Below are positions 6,173 to 7,205 of a stretch of DNA of 7,205 bases, one piece after another. Within the stretch, counting starts at the first letter, position 1; each line of letters starts with the position of its first letter. The DNA comes from Leptolyngbyaceae cyanobacterium CSSed165cm_216 (GTDB lineage: Bacteria > Cyanobacteriota > Cyanobacteriia > Phormidesmidales > Phormidesmidaceae): positions 1 through 7,205 of the forward strand of contig SLIY01000392.1 in the NCBI GenBank assembly GCA_007135385.1, written 5' to 3'. The notes under the pieces were generated by a model. It searched no databases, had not been told where the DNA came from, and was given only the letters and a program-made list of their open reading frames with translations. The position numbers were made by a program, and so were the translations under genes.

Positions 6173-6235
6173 CGTGGGTTAGGCCGTCAGGTTTGGGGCG
6201 ATTGCCAGGTCACTTAAGTCCCGCCGTAACCCACG
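6173..6235. repeat. Inverted repeat with CGTGGGTTA / TAACCCACG arms
   Basis: CGTGGGTTA (6173-6181) pairs exactly with TAACCCACG (6227-6235) around a 45-nt interior. The arms extend imperfectly inward (AGGC against GCCG with one unpaired base). The form resembles the remains of a small palindromic or MITE-like unit with GTGGGTTA ends; no transposase is present. Confidence 0.55.
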
Positions 6236-6261
6236 GATGAGGGATGGGGAGGTGGGGGAGA

Positions 6262-6282
6262 ATTTTGAGTTTTGAGTTGGGG
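6262..6282. repeat. Degenerate heptamer repeat tract (GTTTTGA type), second
   Basis: Units ATTTTGA, GTTTTGA and GTTGGGG. It shares its unit with the tract at 6132-6166, about 100 bp away. Confidence 0.5.
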
Positions 6283-6295
6283 GTGGGTGGTGTAG

Positions 6296-6316
6296 GGGCA
6301 GACTGGGTGTCTGCCC
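6296..6316. repeat. Hairpin GGGCAGAC-tgggt-GTCTGCCC
   Basis: A perfect 8-bp stem (6296-6303 with 6309-6316) and a 5-nt loop. No T tract follows on either strand, so it is not a canonical intrinsic terminator, although it lies about 85 bp downstream of the MFS stop codon and could stabilise that mRNA's 3' end. Similar GTAGGGGC-type palindromes are common in cyanobacterial intergenic DNA. Confidence 0.6.
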
Positions 6317-6327
6317 TGGCAGGAGAT

Positions 6328-6356
6328 GTAGACGCGGAGCGGCTTCCCGCAGGGTA
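6328..6356 (+). repeat. Dispersed ~30-bp repeat, copy 2
   Basis: This copy reads GTAGACGCGG then AGCGGCTTCCCGCAGGGTA, in the same orientation as copy 1 at 6091-6120. The two copies bracket 207 bp that hold the heptamer tracts, inverted repeat and hairpin. Confidence 0.8.
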
Positions 6357-6399
6357 GCGGCGATCGGTAGGGGGGGACCGGTGGGTCTGCTCCTCGCCT

Positions 6400-7205
6400 T
6401 TAGTGTCTGATTGGATCGGGCTTGAGCATGAGGCTGGCTACGACAATGCCGATGATCGCCAACAATGCCATGGGGTAAAAGGCATAGGTATAGGTGCCCC
6501 ACCAGTCCCGAATTTGGCCAGCGATTAGGGTGCCCAGCAGCGCCCCAATCCCATAGGCAGTAAACACAATGCCGTAGTTTTGGGCATAGTCTTCAGGATT
6601 AAACAATCGCAGGGTGGTGGTCGGCGCGATCGCCAGCCAGCCCCCCAGGCAAAACCAAAATAAGCTAAATGCCGCCAGATACGTGATCACCTGGCCGGTC
6701 TGGGCGTTCATCATCAAAATGCAGGCCACCAACATCAAGCTATAGGAGGCGATCGCCACCTGATGGGGACGATAACGATCAGTAAGCCAGCCAAACAGGG
6801 GACGACTGACGCCGTTGAACAGAGCAAATAGGGCCACACTTCTAGCCGCCACGGTGGGGTTAATGTTGATGATTTCTTCCCCCACCGGGCTGGAAATGCC
6901 AATGGCACTCAGGCCCACCAGGGCACCGATGATGTAGCAGATCCAGAGGCCGTAAAAGGATCGACTTTTGAGTAAATGGGGGGGATAGGTCTGGACTACG
7001 GTGGTGGCCCCTTGGACCTGATGGCTCTGGGTGGGCTGCCAATCTTGAGGGGGGAGCTTCAGGGTAGCGGCGATCGCCACAATCACCACCGTAAACACCA
7101 TGCCTAACAGTCGTAGGGTCGGCCGCACCCCAATGCTGCCGATCAAACTATTGGCCAGAGGCGCTGTGATCAAAGGCGATAGGCCAAACCCAATAATGGT
7201 GAGAC
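6400..7205 (-). CDS. Major facilitator superfamily transporter, OFA (oxalate/formate antiporter)-like, C-terminal part (cut by window edge)
   Basis: The visible 267 codons cover roughly the last seven or eight of the usual twelve membrane helices; the N-terminal half lies beyond the right edge. Landmarks, numbered from the first complete codon at 7203, are GFGLSPLITAPLANSLI (5-21), a cytoplasmic central loop with LPPQDWQPTQ (about 50-59), SFYGLWICYIIGALVGLSAI (82-101), and NGVSRPLFGWLTDRYRPHQ (130-148), which carries the second-half MFS motif A (G-W-L-T-D-R). The last stretch, NYGIVFTAYGIGALLGTLIAGQIRDWWGTYTYAFY (209-243), is typical of OFA-family proteins, followed by the last helix ending KPDPIRH. 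Known OFA members exchange small carboxylates such as oxalate and formate or take up lactate. The helix-11 lysine I recall from oxalate transporters is a tyrosine here (FTAYG), so oxalate is not supported. Substrate unknown; inner membrane. There are no frameshifts in the visible part. Confidence 0.86.
   Translation of the reverse strand, partial: LTIIGFGLSPLITAPLANSLIGSIGVRPTLRLLGMVFTVVIVAIAATLKLPPQDWQPTQSHQVQGATTVVQTYPPHLLKSRSFYGLWICYIIGALVGLSAIGISSPVGEEIININPTVAARSVALFALFNGVSRPLFGWLTDRYRPHQVAIASYSLMLVACILMMNAQTGQVITYLAAFSLFWFCLGGWLAIAPTTTLRLFNPEDYAQNYGIVFTAYGIGALLGTLIAGQIRDWWGTYTYAFYPMALLAIIGIVVASLMLKPDPIRH

Larger units (their letters stand above)
6041..6399. other. Non-coding repeat cluster between the broken ABC gene and the MFS gene
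   Basis: These 359 bp contain no credible gene. They consist largely of repeats: two direct copies of a ~30-bp sequence, two GTTTTGA-type heptamer tracts, an inverted repeat with 9-bp arms and a 45-nt interior, and an 8-bp-stem hairpin. None of the lost 5' part of the ABC gene is recognisable, apart from a short stretch at the junction (translated IRTITEPLR in another frame) that might be coincidental. Confidence 0.7.

Noticed and set aside
6091..6356. A CRISPR array formed by the two 30-bp repeats
   Set aside because: There are only two copies, 207 bp apart, with other repeats rather than a unique spacer between them and no cas genes.
6179..6502. A 107-codon minus-strand open frame across the repeat cluster and the 3' end of the MFS gene
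   Set aside because: It overlaps the MFS coding end in another frame and translates repeat sequence; no family resemblance.

Overview
The window comes from a cyanobacterium. It carries 17 copies of the octamer GCGATCGC, the HIP1 palindrome that is over-represented in many cyanobacterial genomes, where about 0.1 would be expected by chance in 7.2 kb. Protein families, fairly high GC and dispersed heptamer repeats agree. I cannot name the species; a Leptolyngbya-like or related lineage is a guess.

Layout. Positions 1-235 (minus) hold the N-terminal part of tsaB (tRNA t6A synthesis), cut by the window edge. It is divergent from a complete CAX-type Ca2+/H+ antiporter gene at 369-1526 (plus). That gene converges, with only 12 bp between stops, on a Gfo/Idh/MocA-family oxidoreductase (1539-2624, minus). 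Behind it lies a small secreted protein of unknown function (2715-3158, minus). A 487-bp intergenic stretch with a heptamer repeat tract leads to the most unusual gene, a 635-residue membrane-anchored caspase-like protein (3646-5553, plus). Both catalytic positions are replaced (His to Tyr, Cys to Asn), and its C-terminal half consists of TPR-like repeats. It converges on a broken oligopeptide-type ABC transporter ATPase (5600-6040, minus) that keeps only the part from the Walker B aspartate onward. A 359-bp non-coding, repeat-dense stretch (6041-6399) follows, with two direct copies of a ~30-bp repeat, heptamer tracts, a long inverted repeat and a hairpin. The last gene (6400 to the right edge, minus) is the C-terminal part of an OFA-type major facilitator transporter.

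The genes do not form an obvious pathway. The region reads as ordinary chromosome with one repeat-associated decay site and one notable pseudo-orthocaspase. I see no CRISPR array, tRNA, rRNA, transposase or prophage gene.
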